In this document: piece by piece, positions 12,257 to 14,740 of the stretch
How the letters are laid out: the number at the start of each line of letters is the position of its first letter
Position numbering within the stretch: position 1 is the first letter of the stretch
NCBI GenBank assembly: GCA_964355495.1
Contig: CAYHES010000050.1
Location: 1-14,740 of the forward strand
Reading direction: 5' to 3'
DNA: 14,740 nucleotides
From: UBA6901 sp964355495
GTDB taxonomy: Bacteria > Pseudomonadota > Gammaproteobacteria > Acidiferrobacterales > UBA6901
Program-made: the position numbers and the translations under genes
The notes under the pieces: generated by a model
What the model was told of the DNA's origin: nothing
The model's database searches: none
The model's input: the letters and a program-made list of their open reading frames with translations, nothing else

Positions 12257-14707
12257 TTGGCTGGGATCCATTACCGGACAGTCCGCGTCCATAATCCCCG
12301 CCTCGCCGGCTTGATGTCCCGTATCCGAAACTGGCTCGGCCGCACCCTCGCGCGCAAGTTCACGTTGCTGCTCGCCGGGTTTCTGGTGTTGCAGGCGCTG
12401 CAGTTGGGCGTGGGTATATCCGGCATCCTGCATATCGGCGAGGAGGCCGCCGGCCTGATCAACGAGGCCGGCCGGCAACGCTACCGCACGCTGCTGCTCG
12501 GCACGCTCGCCCGCCAGGCCGTGGCCGACGGCGCCTGGACAGCGGAGCGGCGCGAGCGGTTCCTCGCCGTGTGGAAGGACTACGAGCGCTACTTCGTCGA
12601 GTTCGAGCGGCGCGCGGCGTCGGCGCGCAAGGGGTCGCAACTCGATGTCCTGCTCGCCGAGGTACGCGGCGGCTGGGAAAACGAACTGCGGCCGTTGCTC
12701 TCCGGGCTCGATCCGGCGCGCGCGGCGCTGGCGCGCGCGGCGCTGCGCCGTTACGAGGCCCTGGCGCCGGCGCAGGTCGCGCGCATCGAGCGCATCGTGA
12801 ACCTGCTCGACCAGGCTGTCGTGGAGGACATCCACGGTCTCGCTCTTTTCCAGGCCGCCTTCTTGGGGCTGTCGCTGTTGCTCGGCATCGCGGGCTTTGT
12901 CATGAACCGGTTCTGGGTGACCCAACCGCTGAATCAGTTGGTCTCGGCCACGCAGGCGATCGCGACCGGCGCGTCCGGCCGGCGCGTGCCGGTCGACTCG
13001 CAGGACGAACTCGGCGCGCTCGCCGGCGCCTTCAATCGCATGGCCGGGGCGGTCGAGGAGCGGACCTCGCAGTTGAGCGCCCTCAACCAGGTGGCCATCG
13101 CCATTACCTCCTCTTCGAGCCTCAAAGACACCCTGAACGAGATCATGCGCAGCGGCATCCAGCTCACCGGTGCCCAGGCCGCCTGCATCGCCTTTTACGA
13201 CCAGGGGGCGGGACGCTTCACGGAATGGGTGACCCAGGGCCTGTCGGAGCATTTCGTGCAGAACATGACTTTCCAGCCCGGCGGCCTGGCCGATGAGGCC
13301 TTCACTACTACTACTACTACTACTACTACGGTTGGCACCTACATCCTGAGCAATGACCGGCCGCAGACCAAACATAAACTGAGCAAGCTGACGTATGACG
13401 AAGGCATCCAATGTTTCATCTGCCTGCCGCTGACCAGCCATACCAGTCACCTGGGGGTGATCTACGTCTACCGTACCGACCGGGACACGTTCGAGCCGGC
13501 CGAGATCGAGCTGCTGACCACCCTCGCGCGCCTGGCGGCGGAGGCGATCGAGAACGCGCGCCTGTATGAGCGCCTGGCCGGCGAGGCGGTCACCGATGCG
13601 CTCACCGGCCTGCACAACCGCCGCTGGCTCGACAGCCGCTTGCAGGAGGAGGTGCAGCGTAGCCAGCGTTTCGGCAAGTCGCTGTCGGTGCTGATGCTGG
13701 ACATCGATTGGTTCAAGCGTATCAACGACCAATACGGCCACCCGGCGGGCGATGCCGTGCTGAAGCGCCTGGTCGAGGTGGTGGCGAGCCAGTTGCGCGA
13801 GGTGGATTTAGCGGCGCGTTACGGCGGCGAGGAGTTCGTGGTGATGTTCCCGGAAACGGACGACAGCGCCGCGAAGCACGGCGCCGAGCGCATTCGCCGG
13901 GCGGTGGCGAGCACGTCCTTCGACCTGCCGGACGGGGGTGAAATCGGCGTGACCGTAAGCATCGGCGTCGCCTGCTACCCGGGTTCCGCGGCCGGCGCCG
14001 AGGAGCTGATCGCGCGCGCCGACCAGGCGTTGTACCTGGCGAAGCAGGCGGGCCGCAACCGCGTGGTGCTGTATCGGGACATGCTGATCGCCGAGATCGA
14101 AAAGGACCCGAACCGCATCGTCGAACTGCTGCGGGAAGGGCCGCAGAACATCCAGCCGGTGGTGACCGCGGTGGCCGCCAAGGCGACGACCTATCGCGGC
14201 CACAACGACGTGGTCGAGCAAATCGCCATGCGCCTGGCCGAGGCGCTCGATCTGCCCGTCGCGGAGCGCGAGGCGCTGCGCCTGGCGAGCCAGTTGCACG
14301 ACATCGGCATGGTGGTGATCCCGGACGCCGTGCTGAACAAGAAGACAGCGCTCACGCCGGCCGAGTGGCAGCAGATCCGCCAGCACCCGGCGGTCGCCGC
14401 GCAGCTTCTCGAGCAGGTGCCGGCGCTGCGCCCGCTCGCGCCGATCGTGCGTCACCACCATGAACGCTGGGACGGCGGCGGTTACCCGGATGGCCTCAAG
14501 GGCGAGGCGATTCCCTATCTGGCGCGGGTGCTGGCGGTGGCCGACACCTATGGCTCGCTGATCAGCGACTGGCTGGGGCGAAAAGCGGAATCGCCGGATG
14601 CGGCCCTGGCGGAGTTGCGCGCGGGTGCCGGCACACAGCTCGATCCGGCCATCGCCCAGGTCCTGGTCGAGCGCTGCTTGCAGGCGCTGGAGACGAAGGC
14701 GCCCTGA
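12257..14707 (+). CDS. Membrane-bound sensor with HAMP, GAF, GGDEF and HD-GYP domains (c-di-GMP turnover)
   Basis: The start is set at TTG 12257, with AGGAG at 12246-12250 and a six-base spacer, giving 816 residues; GTG 12212 and ATG 12314 are in-frame alternatives with worse sites. Order: transmembrane helix at about 35-58; periplasmic helical sensor at 59-195 with a PilJ/NarX-like INEAGRQR motif; second helix at 196-221; HAMP to about 273; GAF at about 277-432; GGDEF at about 440-607; HD-GYP at about 635-810. The cyclase site reads RYGGEEF (GGEEF, 523-527), preceded at the canonical five-residue distance by an RxxD inhibitory site (REVD, 514-517), so an active, product-inhibited diguanylate cyclase is likely. 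The phosphodiesterase half keeps HD (681-682) and HHERWDGGGYP but has HDIGM instead of HDIGK. A nine-Thr run (350-358) lies in the GAF domain. Confidence 0.93.
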   Translation: MAGIHYRTVRVHNPRLAGLMSRIRNWLGRTLARKFTLLLAGFLVLQALQLGVGISGILHIGEEAAGLINEAGRQRYRTLLLGTLARQAVADGAWTAERRERFLAVWKDYERYFVEFERRAASARKGSQLDVLLAEVRGGWENELRPLLSGLDPARAALARAALRRYEALAPAQVARIERIVNLLDQAVVEDIHGLALFQAAFLGLSLLLGIAGFVMNRFWVTQPLNQLVSATQAIATGASGRRVPVDSQDELGALAGAFNRMAGAVEERTSQLSALNQVAIAITSSSSLKDTLNEIMRSGIQLTGAQAACIAFYDQGAGRFTEWVTQGLSEHFVQNMTFQPGGLADEAFTTTTTTTTTVGTYILSNDRPQTKHKLSKLTYDEGIQCFICLPLTSHTSHLGVIYVYRTDRDTFEPAEIELLTTLARLAAEAIENARLYERLAGEAVTDALTGLHNRRWLDSRLQEEVQRSQRFGKSLSVLMLDIDWFKRINDQYGHPAGDAVLKRLVEVVASQLREVDLAARYGGEEFVVMFPETDDSAAKHGAERIRRAVASTSFDLPDGGEIGVTVSIGVACYPGSAAGAEELIARADQALYLAKQAGRNRVVLYRDMLIAEIEKDPNRIVELLREGPQNIQPVVTAVAAKATTYRGHNDVVEQIAMRLAEALDLPVAEREALRLASQLHDIGMVVIPDAVLNKKTALTPAEWQQIRQHPAVAAQLLEQVPALRPLAPIVRHHHERWDGGGYPDGLKGEAIPYLARVLAVADTYGSLISDWLGRKAESPDAALAELRAGAGTQLDPAIAQVLVERCLQALETKAP
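13304..13330 (+). repeat. (ACT)8 trinucleotide microsatellite inside a coding region
   Basis: Eight perfect ACT units followed by ACG encode nine Thr in a row inside the GAF domain. ACT is a rare codon choice in this GC-rich gene, and homologous GAF segments as I recall them read AFTTGTYILSND without the long run. Confidence 0.95.
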
Positions 14708-14722
14708 GTCTTCAGGGGCGCC
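14698..14722. terminator. Hairpin over the stop codon at the gene end
   Basis: GGCGCCCTGA (14698-14707) and TCAGGGGCGCC (14712-14722) form a stem with one bulged G and a GTCT loop. There is no T-run. The symmetry suits a shared 3' end of converging genes. Confidence 0.4.
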
Positions 14723-14740
14723 GTTCCAGCACGGCGGCGA
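14712..14740 (-). CDS. Possible 3' end of a converging gene (partial)
   Basis: On the minus strand the last nine codons read AAVLERRP and stop (TGA at 14714-14712). The arrangement would be convergent with the c-di-GMP gene, with a four-base gap. Only 29 bases are visible, so this is tentative. Confidence 0.25.

Noticed and set aside
12173..13741. Long minus-strand open frame of 522 codons
   Set aside because: It lies wholly opposite the DedA and c-di-GMP genes, whose domains are unmistakable. Its sequence is low-complexity Gln/Arg/Ala, typical of antisense shadows in GC-rich DNA.

Overview
The window is high-GC DNA from a Gram-negative bacterium. It encodes two C-terminal-Phe outer-membrane beta-barrels, lipoprotein signals, a type I-beta DAHP synthase relative, a CspA-type cold-shock protein and DedA. 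Gene content and codon use look gammaproteobacterial, perhaps an environmental or chemolithotrophic lineage; this is inference, and no ribosomal marker is present.

Layout: (1) 1-4154, plus strand: an envelope cluster. It holds the 3' part of a large protein (peptidase-like tail, TolB/PD40-type propeller repeats, outer-membrane barrel), a single-POTRA BamA/TamA-family barrel protein, and a small CigR/RcnB-like lipoprotein with three PPGL repeats. (2) 4155-5835: 1.7 kb without an ordinary gene, filled with structured DNA. It contains two GC-rich palindromic elements, a twin-hairpin element, a complete-ended group II intron (about 4435-5250) whose maturase ORF has collapsed to 70 codons, a terminator-like hairpin, and a MITE-like inverted repeat that abuts the next stop codon. 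(3) 5836-7432: a divergent pair, a DAHP-synthase-family enzyme (minus) and a GGQ release-factor-like ribosome-rescue protein (plus). (4) 7433-9407: a 0.5 kb leader, then two overlapping genes (a membrane protein and an exported protein), both with reading-frame anomalies; one lies in a run of ten C. (5) 9408-9626: two more inverted-repeat elements in a convergent gap. (6) 9627-10817, minus: an MFS transporter. (7) 10818-11282: a nested inverted repeat and the leader of the cold-shock gene. (8) 11283-14707, plus: a cold-shock protein with a terminator, a DedA membrane protein, and a membrane-bound HAMP-GAF-GGDEF-HD-GYP c-di-GMP protein with an (ACT)8 microsatellite inside its GAF domain. A gene on the minus strand may end at 14712.

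The most notable points are the relic group II intron sitting just 3' of a stem-loop, and two simple-sequence tracts in signalling or exported proteins (C10, frame-changing; (ACT)8, length-changing), which could be variable. At least six palindromic repeat elements of different families occupy the intergenic gaps, three of them in convergent gaps next to stop codons. No CRISPR array, tRNA, rRNA or clear defence system was seen.
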